This document shows positions 1 through 9,545 of a stretch of 64,000 bases of DNA, in pieces. The stretch lies in NCBI GenBank assembly GCA_023231005.1, contig JALNWG010000011.1:23576-87575 (forward strand). The letters are read 5' to 3'. Source of the DNA: Bacteroidales bacterium (GTDB lineage: Bacteria; Bacteroidota; Bacteroidia; Bacteroidales; FEN-979). A program made the position numbers and the translations under genes. The notes beneath the pieces are model-generated. The model was given only the letters and a program-made list of their open reading frames with translations. It had not been told where the DNA came from and searched no databases. Each line of letters opens with the position of its first letter. Position 1 is the stretch's first letter.

Positions 1-554
1 ATAAAAATCGCAGTTAAAATTGCAAGTCCAATCAACCCAGGGTGTCTTATTCCACAAACAAAATAAACGACAAATGGGAATAAAAAAGCTGCCGTTACGG
101 AGGAGAGTGAAACAAAATGAGTGAATATCAGCACAATGATGAATACCCCTAAAACAATCAGGACGGCGAGGGGAAACAGGGCAAAACCAACTCCGGCAAT
201 CGTTCCTACTCCTTTTCCTCCACGGAAACTGGCAAACACCGGAAAAACATGACCCATTACCACAGCTACCCCTGCTCCTATTTTAAGATAGATCAGGGCC
301 TCTGGCGTTAATCCGGAAATTGTCACCCAACTCACCAGCTGAACGGCAATCCAACCTTTAAAAATATCAAACAGCATAACCGGGAGGCCCGCCTTGTAAC
401 CGAGTACCCGGATCACATTGGTTGCCCCTGCATTTCCACTTCCATGCTCCCTGACATCCACACCATAGAGCAACTTCCCAAACCAAACAGCAGAAGAAAC
501 CGAACCGATCAGATAGGCAGCCAAAATTTCCAGAATAATGTATATTGATATCAT
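1..554 (-). CDS. plsY: Glycerol-3-phosphate acyltransferase PlsY (3' end cut by window edge)
   Basis: PlsY acylates glycerol-3-phosphate from acyl-phosphate, the first step of phospholipid synthesis, in the inner membrane. The reading frame opens at the ATG at 554-552 and runs off the window without a stop, giving 184 residues; the family is usually about 200-215, so only the last few dozen residues are missing. Family motifs are clear: GSGNAGATN near residue 38 and GHVFPVFASFRGGKGVGT near residue 101, between several hydrophobic segments. It lies 30 bases after the stop of the giant exported protein and is probably the distal gene of the same operon. Confidence 0.93.
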   Translation of the reverse strand, partial: MISIYIILEILAAYLIGSVSSAVWFGKLLYGVDVREHGSGNAGATNVIRVLGYKAGLPVMLFDIFKGWIAVQLVSWVTISGLTPEALIYLKIGAGVAVVMGHVFPVFASFRGGKGVGTIAGVGFALFPLAVLIVLGVFIIVLIFTHFVSLSSVTAAFLFPFVVYFVCGIRHPGLIGLAILTAIF

Positions 555-584
555 CGTAAAAAAATGAAGTGCAAAGTAACGGAA

Positions 585-3500
585 TTATGGAGTTTCTTCA
601 GTCTGAAATTTTCTGAGAAAATCGCGTTTTTTTCGATCTGTCGAAATGGAATACCGGTATCCCCTGGCTTCCTTTCCCACCCTGTTCATCTCTGTTCTTG
701 ATTTGGCAGCAGTTGTGATAAGGTCATTAAAATTCAAATCGGAAGAGATGGCTTGCATGAGATTTGAACGGAAATTGAAAAAATACCAATCATCATTGGT
801 CAGTTGCAGGTACAGGGTAAAATCGTCATCCCGCTTTTTCTTCGAAAATTCAACGATTCCGTTAACATAGCGGTTGATCTGTGTTTTTCCGATATTGCCA
901 ATGCCGATCGGTCCATACGAAATATAAGAATGGGTGGCGGTATCCCATTTCATCCAGATATCTGCCAAAACAAGCGTACGGACTAAGGATTCAGGAAATT
1001 TTTTAACCCGTCCCACCAATTCAACCTCCGTTTTTATGCGGTTGAAATCTTGTTTTTCCAGCAAAGACTCCATGGCCATTGCAAAGGGTGTGCGCATAAT
1101 GTTGACACCACTCAGATTAACCGATTCAAGCTGGGCGCTGAATCGCTGCATGGCTTCATCCGAAAAAGGAAAATTCAGCGTAATTGTTAAATGCAATCTG
1201 GTGGAATCCGGAATAATAAAATAATCCAGGGTCCCGAATGATTCCATTTTCATATTTCCTGAATTCAGGCCCAACTTCAGTTTTCCCTCTCCTCTAATCA
1301 TGCAGTGTGTGGTATTTAGGGAGACAAAATTACCGTTTGCTCCAAGGTCTTTCAGCTTCGCTTCGCTGGCGATCCGGAATTCGGTGGTTGGAACATTATA
1401 CTCGATCAATCCTTCCGTAGTGATCATAATCGAATCACTGAAGGAATTTTTACGCTTGAAAAAGGTTGGGCTGATGGTCTCTTCCGTATTATAAAACATC
1501 AAACCGAGATTTACCGTTTCATTCAGTGTATTTTTAACAGGATTAGAAACTGGGATCTGAAGATGTTGCGGATCGAGGGTGCTGGTAAATTTAACCCATT
1601 CAGGATTGTACTTCAGGCAATCGGTAATAGTTTTAAATTCCCCGTCAAACCTAAGGTTTCGTTCGCTGGCGAACAAGGTCGTGTTTCCCTTAAATCCAAA
1701 TTCAGGGCTCAGGTGAAATTTAATGGAATCGACCAGGGTCCCCTGGGCAACAGTTTGATCTGCAGAATCTACCCGGATCGAAGAAAAATGAATTGGCTGA
1801 TGTGCTTCAGTCCGGTCAACATAATCATAGTCAGCAGAACCCGAATAATTTTTCCGGGAAGTTATTTCCACCTCAGCATTGTAAAACTGATGAAATCTGG
1901 ATTTCACGTTGGCAATAATTATGGCCCTGTGGAGCGGAAGCATCTGGGCATTTTTGAGAATCATTATCTTTCCGGAATCGGGATAGATGGCAGCATCCGC
2001 CACTTTTACAATCTTCACTTCACGGGCATTGATCACATTGGTCCGGAGGTTATAGGTTGCCCTTGCAGCAAAGAACTTCAGTGAATCCTGTTTGGGATGA
2101 ACAGAGATGAATTCAGAACCGGTATATGCAACATCAATCAATTGTTTCAGACTCAGAGAATCGGAGATGTTTGGTTTACTCTGCTCGTTTGAAAGAAGGA
2201 TCTCATCACTGTCGATCAGCCAATCAAACCGGTCCATGGAGCAAATATATTTATTGAACGGGAATTCCACTTTTGATATTCCGACATTGGATTTAAATTC
2301 GCCTTTTCGGGCATCCAGGTCAAAATGGGTTTGATAGTTTTTAGTAGAGATGGTCAGATCAGCCAGATCATAGGATTTGATCCGGAAATTAGCAATCAGG
2401 GCATCAAAAGTCCGGCGTTTAAAGCCAAATCCTTTGGAATCCATTTCGGCATCCTTGATCTTTACCGTACCATTCCCGATTAAAGCATGGGGAGTCAATG
2501 ACAATGTTCCGTTAAAATTGGATTGATCATTGTACATAGCCATATCTTTTCTGAGGCTTGTGACGATGAGAGAATCCCGGTATGGGAGCCAGAACTCTTT
2601 CACAGAATCACCTTTTACCGAAGGATATTCTACAGGTTCTACGACTTCGGTCATTTGTACCCCCCGGGCAATGGTCTTCATCGAATCAGGCAGAAAAACG
2701 AAATCAGGAGAAGTAGACACTGAATTCAGGTAAGTCAGGGTGCCGTCGCCCCGTAAACCACGGTCACTTAAATCAATTCTGGAAACGAAGGTTCCCTTGC
2801 CACCATAAACAGGCGATCCTTCCGGTTTCGTTGTAGTTTCGAGTCCCAACGAAAAATCGGGACGTACTTTCAATGGTTCTTCGATTTTCGGGAAGATTCC
2901 TGCCGAAGTAAGAGCACCAGTAAAATGCAGGCTATCTGTAGCCACAACATCTAAGCTGTTGATCGTAAATGGTTGCACTTCGAAAAAAAAGTTCTCCTTT
3001 TTATATACTCCTTTCTGAATATTTCCTTTATTCCAAAATACCATAGAGTTATTCCGGTTGGTAAAAATCGGATACTTCACAATGGCTTTTAATCCTGATT
3101 TATTATCTGGTTCATCGATGAGTAATTCCCCGCTTAGTGAGGTAATCGCAGTCTTGACTTTTACAAGGGGATAGGTCCCTGTTTTGGGATCCCAGGTTTT
3201 ACTTTTAACATAAAACAACAGGGAATCAACCATTGGCAAATTGATCCTGAATTTGTTATACTCAAACGAGCCATCCCGAACATAAAAGTCAAAGAGCCCG
3301 GCTTCGAGTTTTCCGCTAAAAACAAAGTCCATATCCTTTTTCAGGATAATCTCGGCATTTTTAGGGTATACATGAACAATTTGTGAATCGCTTAATACTA
3401 CTACCGGAACACCCTGAAGTTTCAGGTCGAAGGTCTCAAGATTTAAAATACCATTACTGGTGTTGGTCACATCAGAATTGAAATAGATGACATCATAATC

Positions 3501-5090
3501 GGCTTTTGCACCCCTCGCTGCTACATAATTTTTTAATTTGTCCTTTATTTTGGCGACTTTGTCTTCATAATCATACACCAGAAATCCACGGTTGGCCAGA
3601 ACCAATAAAATACCTTCGACCTGTTCGATGGGTTTGTTCATAAACCGGGTCAATTCATCCAGGGTGATTTCCTGCGACTTTTTTTTATCGCAATATTGTT
3701 TTATCAGGTTAAGGGGATTGATCTCATCAATACCCTGCAATTTTTCATAGCGGTGCTGAGAGTAATAATTACTCGATTCAAAAACAGCTTTGCTTTGCTT
3801 GCTGGGGCCAAGCATCATTTCGAAATTAATTTTCGGTTCTCCCACTTTGTAATACAAGGCTTCACAATAGATTTCAATTTTATGGAAAGAATCAAACCAG
3901 GGGCTAATGGTTGAAATTCTTTCATCCTTACTAAAAGAAAGCTCTTTTTTTTCATTGATGTATTTCAGTTGTAATCCAGGATGAAAGATAGAATCATGAT
4001 CATGGTAAATCGTAACCGAAGCCATACTTGAGTTGATTTTGTCGGGCCGGATAATAAAAGCCTTGGAACGGGCAATAACAAAATCCTTTCCATCTTTTTT
4101 AAAGAAAATCCGGGCATCTAATGCTTTATCTCCCAATCCGATAATCCTTGATCCTTCTAAAGAGAAACCACCCAGATAATCAATATTTGGGAAAAGATTG
4201 GAAATTCCTATCATCTTGTCGTAAGAGGTAAACCTTGGGTAGGAGGCTTTTTCTTCGGTCACATCGGCTTGCACTTTATCCGTATATTTTCCTAAAATTG
4301 AATGGGGAAAGTAGCTTTTGTGGGTAAACGAGACCGAATCGGCAGAAAATTTCGAATAGCGTAATTGAACGATATAATTTTCTAAATCTGCAAATACCCG
4401 CTGGGGATCTGCCCCCGCTCTTGACCAGTCGACATGTCCTCCCGTTCCCCTCCATTCGTTGGTTAAAGGATAATATTTCCCTTTGGTGGAATGAATTATC
4501 AGGCTGTCGCCGTTGGCATAGCACACCAGGTCGGAAGGGGAAAAGAAGAGTACCGGGACGGTATCCTGAAAAAAATAATAATCCGGAGTAGCAATTTTCC
4601 AAAGGGTTGAGGAGGATTTATAAATGAGATTTTCTCCAAAGAGGTTCATTGTTGATTCCAGAAACGATAAAAATTTCCGGCTGTTTTTATCTATAATCAA
4701 ACGTTTCAACATTTCGGACCATGGCTGGAAATGGCCTTCAGGCTGATGGCTGTTGATAAAAACATTGAGCGCTTTGATATAATTAAAGAAATCGGGAAAC
4801 GGTCTGATTTTTTTTCTCACCATTTCATTACAGATCTCATAAATAATCTTTTTTCGGGAAGGGGAAAATTGCTCCTGATTCCATTTCTGAACGAAATCCT
4901 CCATAACCGGAGCAACAATTTTTTTTTCATTATCGGTGAGGTTAAAAAAAATGGAATTCAATGCCCCGATAAATTGCGTTGAATCATTTGAAAAGCGTTG
5001 TCCCTTCTGAGCATGCAAGCTACAGCAACAACACATCAACAGCCCAAGTAACCCAAATCGAATAAAAAAAACGGGATAAGCCTTTTTCAT
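585..5090 (-). CDS. Giant exported protein of unknown function (1501 aa)
   Basis: I do not recognise a family. The protein starts with a signal peptide (MKK start, hydrophobic core containing a run of four cysteines, likely cleavage after SLHA before Gln) and has no later clear membrane helix, so it should be periplasmic or surface-exposed. The first 500 residues look mixed helical; the rest is rich in alternating beta-like segments with recurring short phrases about D-SL and KGDF/ G-F, suggesting a long repetitive beta structure. There is no recognisable C-terminal T9SS sorting domain. Its ATG overlaps the prmA stop by four bases (ATGA), so translation is probably coupled to prmA, and plsY follows. 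Function cannot be given. Confidence 0.85.
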   Translation of the reverse strand: MKKAYPVFFIRFGLLGLLMCCCCSLHAQKGQRFSNDSTQFIGALNSIFFNLTDNEKKIVAPVMEDFVQKWNQEQFSPSRKKIIYEICNEMVRKKIRPFPDFFNYIKALNVFINSHQPEGHFQPWSEMLKRLIIDKNSRKFLSFLESTMNLFGENLIYKSSSTLWKIATPDYYFFQDTVPVLFFSPSDLVCYANGDSLIIHSTKGKYYPLTNEWRGTGGHVDWSRAGADPQRVFADLENYIVQLRYSKFSADSVSFTHKSYFPHSILGKYTDKVQADVTEEKASYPRFTSYDKMIGISNLFPNIDYLGGFSLEGSRIIGLGDKALDARIFFKKDGKDFVIARSKAFIIRPDKINSSMASVTIYHDHDSIFHPGLQLKYINEKKELSFSKDERISTISPWFDSFHKIEIYCEALYYKVGEPKINFEMMLGPSKQSKAVFESSNYYSQHRYEKLQGIDEINPLNLIKQYCDKKKSQEITLDELTRFMNKPIEQVEGILLVLANRGFLVYDYEDKVAKIKDKLKNYVAARGAKADYDVIYFNSDVTNTSNGILNLETFDLKLQGVPVVVLSDSQIVHVYPKNAEIILKKDMDFVFSGKLEAGLFDFYVRDGSFEYNKFRINLPMVDSLLFYVKSKTWDPKTGTYPLVKVKTAITSLSGELLIDEPDNKSGLKAIVKYPIFTNRNNSMVFWNKGNIQKGVYKKENFFFEVQPFTINSLDVVATDSLHFTGALTSAGIFPKIEEPLKVRPDFSLGLETTTKPEGSPVYGGKGTFVSRIDLSDRGLRGDGTLTYLNSVSTSPDFVFLPDSMKTIARGVQMTEVVEPVEYPSVKGDSVKEFWLPYRDSLIVTSLRKDMAMYNDQSNFNGTLSLTPHALIGNGTVKIKDAEMDSKGFGFKRRTFDALIANFRIKSYDLADLTISTKNYQTHFDLDARKGEFKSNVGISKVEFPFNKYICSMDRFDWLIDSDEILLSNEQSKPNISDSLSLKQLIDVAYTGSEFISVHPKQDSLKFFAARATYNLRTNVINAREVKIVKVADAAIYPDSGKIMILKNAQMLPLHRAIIIANVKSRFHQFYNAEVEITSRKNYSGSADYDYVDRTEAHQPIHFSSIRVDSADQTVAQGTLVDSIKFHLSPEFGFKGNTTLFASERNLRFDGEFKTITDCLKYNPEWVKFTSTLDPQHLQIPVSNPVKNTLNETVNLGLMFYNTEETISPTFFKRKNSFSDSIMITTEGLIEYNVPTTEFRIASEAKLKDLGANGNFVSLNTTHCMIRGEGKLKLGLNSGNMKMESFGTLDYFIIPDSTRLHLTITLNFPFSDEAMQRFSAQLESVNLSGVNIMRTPFAMAMESLLEKQDFNRIKTEVELVGRVKKFPESLVRTLVLADIWMKWDTATHSYISYGPIGIGNIGKTQINRYVNGIVEFSKKKRDDDFTLYLQLTNDDWYFFNFRSNLMQAISSDLNFNDLITTAAKSRTEMNRVGKEARGYRYSISTDRKKRDFLRKFQTEETP

Positions 5091-5914
5091 CGGATAAATT
5101 TCACCCCCATCCAGTTGTTTTTAATGGTATGATTAACATAGCGAAGGCCGGCAGTTTCACACACAGGTTGGAGGTAAGGCAAGTCTTCTTCAAAGCAACC
5201 ACTCATCAACAAGATGCCATTTTCAGCCAGATGATTGGCATAGACCGGAATATCATGAAGAAGCACATTCCGGTTGATATTGGCAACAATGAGATTGAAA
5301 TGTAGCGGAGGAATATTTGTAGCCTCCCCCTGAATAACTGTAATGGAAGCCGAATTATTGGTTAAAATATTATCGCAGGCATTGGCATAAGCCCAATCAT
5401 CATTATCCAAAGCAACCACATCGGCAGCGCCCATTTTATATGCTAAGATAGCCAGAACTCCTGTACCGCATCCCATATCGAGTACTTTTTTCCCGGTAAG
5501 ATTTTCCTCCATTAAATAATGGATCATCAAGGCAGTGGTTTCGTGATGAGCTGTACCAAACGACATTTTTGGTTCGATCACTAAGTCATACAGAAATCCG
5601 GGAATCAGATCATGAAAAGGGGCTCGAATCCTACATTTTCCATCCACTGTAACGGGTTCATACTGACTTTCCCAGATTGCATTCCAATTCCGGGAAATGA
5701 TTTTTTCGGCTTTGTAACGGATTCGTTGTGAACTATGCAGGTGATCGAGAAAATCGCGGATCACATCAGCGTCACATACATCTTCCCGAATATATCCCAG
5801 AAAACCATCCGGAGTTTCAGAAAAGCTTTCAAAACCAAGTTCAGCTAACTGAGCCATCACGATTTCTGCCTCATATTCCGCAAACCCGGTAACAGTATAT
5901 TCAAAATAGTCCAT
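5087..5914 (-). CDS. prmA: Ribosomal protein L11 methyltransferase
   Basis: PrmA uses S-adenosylmethionine to trimethylate ribosomal protein L11. The 275-residue protein has the expected N-terminal L11-binding domain (about residues 1-60) and a class I methyltransferase domain with MSFGTAHHETT at 117-127, the SAM-binding DMGCGTG at 146-152 and the NINRNVLL segment at 212-219. Length is normal for Bacteroidota PrmA. It follows tpiA by three bases and overlaps the next gene by four, so it sits inside a tightly packed operon. Confidence 0.95.
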   Translation of the reverse strand: MDYFEYTVTGFAEYEAEIVMAQLAELGFESFSETPDGFLGYIREDVCDADVIRDFLDHLHSSQRIRYKAEKIISRNWNAIWESQYEPVTVDGKCRIRAPFHDLIPGFLYDLVIEPKMSFGTAHHETTALMIHYLMEENLTGKKVLDMGCGTGVLAILAYKMGAADVVALDNDDWAYANACDNILTNNSASITVIQGEATNIPPLHFNLIVANINRNVLLHDIPVYANHLAENGILLMSGCFEEDLPYLQPVCETAGLRYVNHTIKNNWMGVKFIR

Positions 5915-5917
5915 GGA

Positions 5918-6688
5918 TTATAGCGCTGAAATGATCAGTAAAAAATCTTTTGCTTTAAGGGATGCGCCTCCGATCAAACCACCATCCACATCCGGATTGG
6001 AGAATAATTCGCTGGCATTTTTGCCATTGCAACTCCCTCCGTACAAAATGGTCGTCAATTTGGCAACTTCAGCGCCGTACTGTTTGGCAATAAGCTCCCG
6101 GATATATGCATGCATCTCCTGTGCCTGACCGGAAGTTGCATTCACGCCGGTGCCAATGGCCCAAACTGGTTCATACGCAATAACGATTTTTTTAAATCCT
6201 TTTTCATCCAGATGAAAAACCGACTCCTCCAGTTGCTTTTTCACCACTTCAAAATGTTGATTGGCTTCCCGTTCCGGGAGGATCTCACCGCAACAAAAAA
6301 TGGGATGAATATCGTGTTTCAGCAAGGCATCCACTTTCTGTGACAGGAAATCATTTTGTTCATGGAAATATTTGCGTCTTTCCGAGTGACCGATGATACA
6401 ATAATCGACTTTGAGCGCTTTGAGCATCAGCGGACTTATTTCTCCGGTAAAAGCCCCTTCATCCAACGGATAGATGTTCTGAGCCCCGACTTTAAAGTTA
6501 GACTCATACGCTACGTCGGTAGCCATCTCAAGGTAGATTGATGGTGGGCAAAGCACGACCTCAGCACCTTTCAGATCGACTTCATCCAGGGCATCAGCAA
6601 TTTCCGTGATCAGTTTCTCGGCTTCCTCGAAGGTTTTGTTCATCTTCCAGTTACCTGCAACCATCTTTTTTCTTATCTCTTTTTTCAT
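5918..6688 (-). CDS. tpiA: Triosephosphate isomerase
   Basis: TpiA interconverts dihydroxyacetone phosphate and glyceraldehyde 3-phosphate in glycolysis and gluconeogenesis. All catalytic elements are present: Asn13 and Lys15 in AGNWKMN, His101 in HSERR, Glu173 in AYEPVWAIGTG with the mobile loop after it, and the phosphate-binding YGGSCN and GGLIGGASL segments. The 256-residue length is typical. It begins 36 bases after the permease stop and is followed after three bases by prmA. Confidence 0.97.
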   Translation of the reverse strand: MKKEIRKKMVAGNWKMNKTFEEAEKLITEIADALDEVDLKGAEVVLCPPSIYLEMATDVAYESNFKVGAQNIYPLDEGAFTGEISPLMLKALKVDYCIIGHSERRKYFHEQNDFLSQKVDALLKHDIHPIFCCGEILPEREANQHFEVVKKQLEESVFHLDEKGFKKIVIAYEPVWAIGTGVNATSGQAQEMHAYIRELIAKQYGAEVAKLTTILYGGSCNGKNASELFSNPDVDGGLIGGASLKAKDFLLIISAL

Positions 6689-6724
6689 GGTTCAATTGGT
6701 ATTATTAACAATCTAAAATATCAG

Positions 6725-7807
6725 TTATTGTAGCCTGACCCGCGGATCAAGCAATCCATATAAAATATCAACGAAAATATTTATCAAAATTAAAATGATG
6801 GAAATAAACAGAACCGCACCCATCACCACCGGGAAATCATATTTGTCGAGAGCATTTACAATCACCACCCCGATTCCTTTCCAGTCGAAGATAAACTCAA
6901 CAAAAACGGCACCGGCCAGCAGGGAAGCCATCCAACCCGAAATGGCTGTTACAACAGGGTTCATGGCGTTTTTCAGAGCATGTTTAAAAATGATTCGTGA
7001 TTTGCTCAATCCCTTGGCTTTAGCGGTACGGATATAATCCTGGGTAAGAACATCCAGCAGCGCGTTCCGGGTAAGTTCCACAATGATGGCAAGTGGCCGG
7101 ATACCTAAAGTTATGGCAGGCAAAATCAGGTTTTTCAGATCCAGATATTCACCCGAACCAAAATCATCAACAGTAAAAAGACTTCCAGTCATATTGAGGC
7201 CAGTAAATTTAGCAAGTACAAAAGCAAATATCCAGGCATTCAGGATCGCAACGAAAAATGAGGGTAACGACATTCCGAGAACTGAAAATACCAGTGATAG
7301 CCGATCAATAAAACTATTTTTATAAAGAGCACATACAATACCGGTTCCGATTCCAAGAATAATGGCAAAGGTCATTGCAACCAAAGCCAGGATAGCGGTA
7401 TTGATAAAACCCTCGATGAGAATTTCCGAAACATTCCGTTTCGATTGGTACGACCTTCTGAGATAAGGTTCCTTTAAGAGAAGAGAATGACTGCTTCCTA
7501 TGGGCAAGAGCTGTATTGTTTTTCCATATTTGCTGTTGTCGGCATACCAGAAACTGGATTGATCCTTAGTATTATGCACCGAAATTGGCAAGAGATCATT
7601 CAAATAATTTCCGAATTGTACTAAAATCGGTTTATTTCTCCCCAGGTCTTTATTGATGGTTTCTACAGATGCCATATCAGCCCGTTGTCCCAACATCATC
7701 CGGGCAGGATCACCCGGAAGGATATTAAACAGAAAAAAAACCACGGCAACCACTCCGAAAAGAACCAGTACCCCATACCAAAGCCGTTTCAGGATAAAAT
7801 TCATCAT
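6725..7807 (-). CDS. ABC transporter permease, DppB/OppB family (orphan)
   Basis: This is a 360-residue inner-membrane permease of the peptide/nickel ABC importer family. It has an N-terminal membrane helix followed by the family motif PGDP at 31-34, a periplasmic insert of about 90 residues, five further hydrophobic segments, the EAA-like coupling loop (YIRTAKAKGLSKSRIIFKH begins at residue 258) and the usual DPRVR end. No partner permease (DppC), ATPase or solute-binding protein is encoded nearby; the neighbours are the DoxX-like gene (ATGA overlap) and tpiA. The substrate cannot be told. The partners are presumably elsewhere on the chromosome. Confidence 0.88.
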   Translation of the reverse strand: MMNFILKRLWYGVLVLFGVVAVVFFLFNILPGDPARMMLGQRADMASVETINKDLGRNKPILVQFGNYLNDLLPISVHNTKDQSSFWYADNSKYGKTIQLLPIGSSHSLLLKEPYLRRSYQSKRNVSEILIEGFINTAILALVAMTFAIILGIGTGIVCALYKNSFIDRLSLVFSVLGMSLPSFFVAILNAWIFAFVLAKFTGLNMTGSLFTVDDFGSGEYLDLKNLILPAITLGIRPLAIIVELTRNALLDVLTQDYIRTAKAKGLSKSRIIFKHALKNAMNPVVTAISGWMASLLAGAVFVEFIFDWKGIGVVIVNALDKYDFPVVMGAVLFISIILILINIFVDILYGLLDPRVRLQ

Positions 7808-8907
7808 GGGAATCGGGTAGAAATTTCTTCCCGGTCAGGGAATTTACGCCAGGACCACTTTTCGACTACCACCCCATTTTTCAATAGTAACAGGCCGGGA
7901 TTCGACCGCACCATCGTTTTCAGTACCACATCATCAGAATTGTAGAAATCGAATCCCAACCCATGAGCAATTTTAAATTTTCTGATTTCCTCTGGAAGTG
8001 AGTTGGTAAGGCATACAAAGGAAAGTCCTTTTTTTACAGCCTGATTATAAACGGGGAGAATTTTGTTAAATCCCGGAATGTAGGCATCCGAGAGATTATA
8101 TGAAACGAGAATAAATTGGTAATCAGGATTATTTAAAATTCCAGAGGTATAATCATTTCCCATTGCGTCTTCTGCCCGCAATACCAATCCCTGGTTTTTA
8201 TTGGGATCTACCACACGTTGGCCTTTAAAGATCCATTTGGATAGCCACACCGAATCGTTCCAGGGATAGTTGGGAGCAATATATTCCTTTTCTTCCCCAG
8301 TATTTTTGTTCTTATAAGTAACATAAAACTGAACGGGTAAAGTCTTGGTATCATTGACCCGGTTTCCGACTTTCCACGCCATGAAATCGATCAGAGGCAA
8401 ATGGGTATAGCAGTATATGGAAAGGCTGGCAAAAGTGAATACGGCAAGTAAGAGGATTCCGACTTCTCCAACCTGAGGTAAAAGACTTCGGAATTTCTTG
8501 CGCCAGATAAAAACGGGAATGACCAGACCGATCAGGACAAGGTTTTTGATAAAAGTCTGAAGATTGGTGAGTTTCAATGCATCTCCAAAGCATCCGCAAT
8601 CGGGTACGATGTTATAAAACGCATCAAAAAAAGTAAGGATAGTGAAGAACACCATCATCGGAAGAAGTATCCATGCGGTTTTCCGGATCCACAAATTAAA
8701 AAGCAAACTAACCCCCAGGATAAATTCCAGTGTACATAAAAAAATGGTCAGATACAGACTGAAAGCTGAAGCCCAGGGCAGGTTGAAAGCAAGAAAGTAA
8801 TCATCCATCCGGTAAACGGTTCCCAGCGGGTCAATTCCTTTAACAAAACCGGAAAAGACAAATACCAGGCCGACCAGAATCCGGAAAAAGTTTCTAAGTA
8901 TTTTCAT
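7804..8907 (-). CDS. DoxX/MauE-like membrane protein with thioredoxin-like tail (BT_3928 type)
   Basis: The 367-residue protein begins with four hydrophobic segments of the DoxX/MauE type. A DCGCFGD motif at 103-109, at the end of the third segment, resembles the paired-cysteine motif of MauE, a membrane protein linked to disulfide handling. A further helix near residue 150 precedes an extracytoplasmic C-terminal half that ends like a thioredoxin fold (LLKNGVVVEKWSWRKFP). This suggests a redox or maturation role in the envelope, but that is inferred from the family. It overlaps the DUF1599 gene upstream by 14 bases and the permease downstream by four. Confidence 0.8.
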   Translation of the reverse strand: MKILRNFFRILVGLVFVFSGFVKGIDPLGTVYRMDDYFLAFNLPWASAFSLYLTIFLCTLEFILGVSLLFNLWIRKTAWILLPMMVFFTILTFFDAFYNIVPDCGCFGDALKLTNLQTFIKNLVLIGLVIPVFIWRKKFRSLLPQVGEVGILLLAVFTFASLSIYCYTHLPLIDFMAWKVGNRVNDTKTLPVQFYVTYKNKNTGEEKEYIAPNYPWNDSVWLSKWIFKGQRVVDPNKNQGLVLRAEDAMGNDYTSGILNNPDYQFILVSYNLSDAYIPGFNKILPVYNQAVKKGLSFVCLTNSLPEEIRKFKIAHGLGFDFYNSDDVVLKTMVRSNPGLLLLKNGVVVEKWSWRKFPDREEISTRFP

Positions 8908-9448
8908 AGTTCATTTTGATCAAAGCAAAAATGGCATAGTTAATGATATCGTAATAATTCGCATCAACTCCTTCAGAAATAAAAGTTTTCCCCTTATTAT
9001 CTTCAATTTGTTTAATCCGCATCAGTTTCATCAGAATGATGTCGGTTAAAGAGCTCAATCGCATGTTCCGCCAGGCTTCGCCATAATCATGATTTTTATC
9101 AAGCATCAGGTCGCGGGCAGCATAGATGTATTTGTCATATAAAAGGGCTGCTGCTTCTATCTGAAGGTCGTGTTGGCCTTCGCTCCCCAATTCAAGCTGG
9201 ATCAAAGCGATCACCGCATAATTGATGATGCCGATGAATTCAGGCCGGATCCCTTCGCTGATCTTTTGCACCCCTTTGTCGTCGATACTCCGAATCCTTT
9301 GTGCTTTGATATAGATCTGATCGGTGATTGAAGAAGTTCGTAATATCCTCCAGGCAGCGCCATAATCCTTCATTTTCGTCAGGAAGATATCCCGACACTG
9401 ACCGATTATTGTTTCAAATTGCTGACTGGTATCGTGATTGACATTCAT
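8894..9448 (-). CDS. DUF1599 protein with two tandem copies of the domain
   Basis: A soluble protein of 184 residues. The ATG at 9448 is preferred to an upstream TTG at 9466. It contains an internal duplication: each half has a DYG-AWR motif, an SSLTD/SSITD motif, a K-RI/ MRIK helix and an ISEG-x5-IINYA-ALI ending. The family has no established reaction; the compact helical, acidic repeats recall nucleotide-handling all-alpha domains, but that is only a guess. It is the first gene of the long minus-strand operon down to plsY and is divergent from folP. Confidence 0.85.
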   Translation of the reverse strand: MNVNHDTSQQFETIIGQCRDIFLTKMKDYGAAWRILRTSSITDQIYIKAQRIRSIDDKGVQKISEGIRPEFIGIINYAVIALIQLELGSEGQHDLQIEAAALLYDKYIYAARDLMLDKNHDYGEAWRNMRLSSLTDIILMKLMRIKQIEDNKGKTFISEGVDANYYDIINYAIFALIKMNYENT

Positions 9449-9507
9449 ACGTTGGAAATTATTCAATTTTCTGTGGATAAAATTAGCAAGATTTTGCGTT
9501 TTGATAG

Positions 9508-9515
9508 TACTTTTG
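9508..9515 (+). promoter_or_regulatory. Putative -7 element for folP
   Basis: TACTTTTG matches the Bacteroidota -7 consensus TAnnTTTG and lies 30 bases before the folP ATG. No convincing -33 TTTG is placed at the usual 19-21 base spacing. Confidence 0.35.
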
Positions 9516-9545
9516 ACATTCCTTTTTTAAAGAAAAAATCAATTT

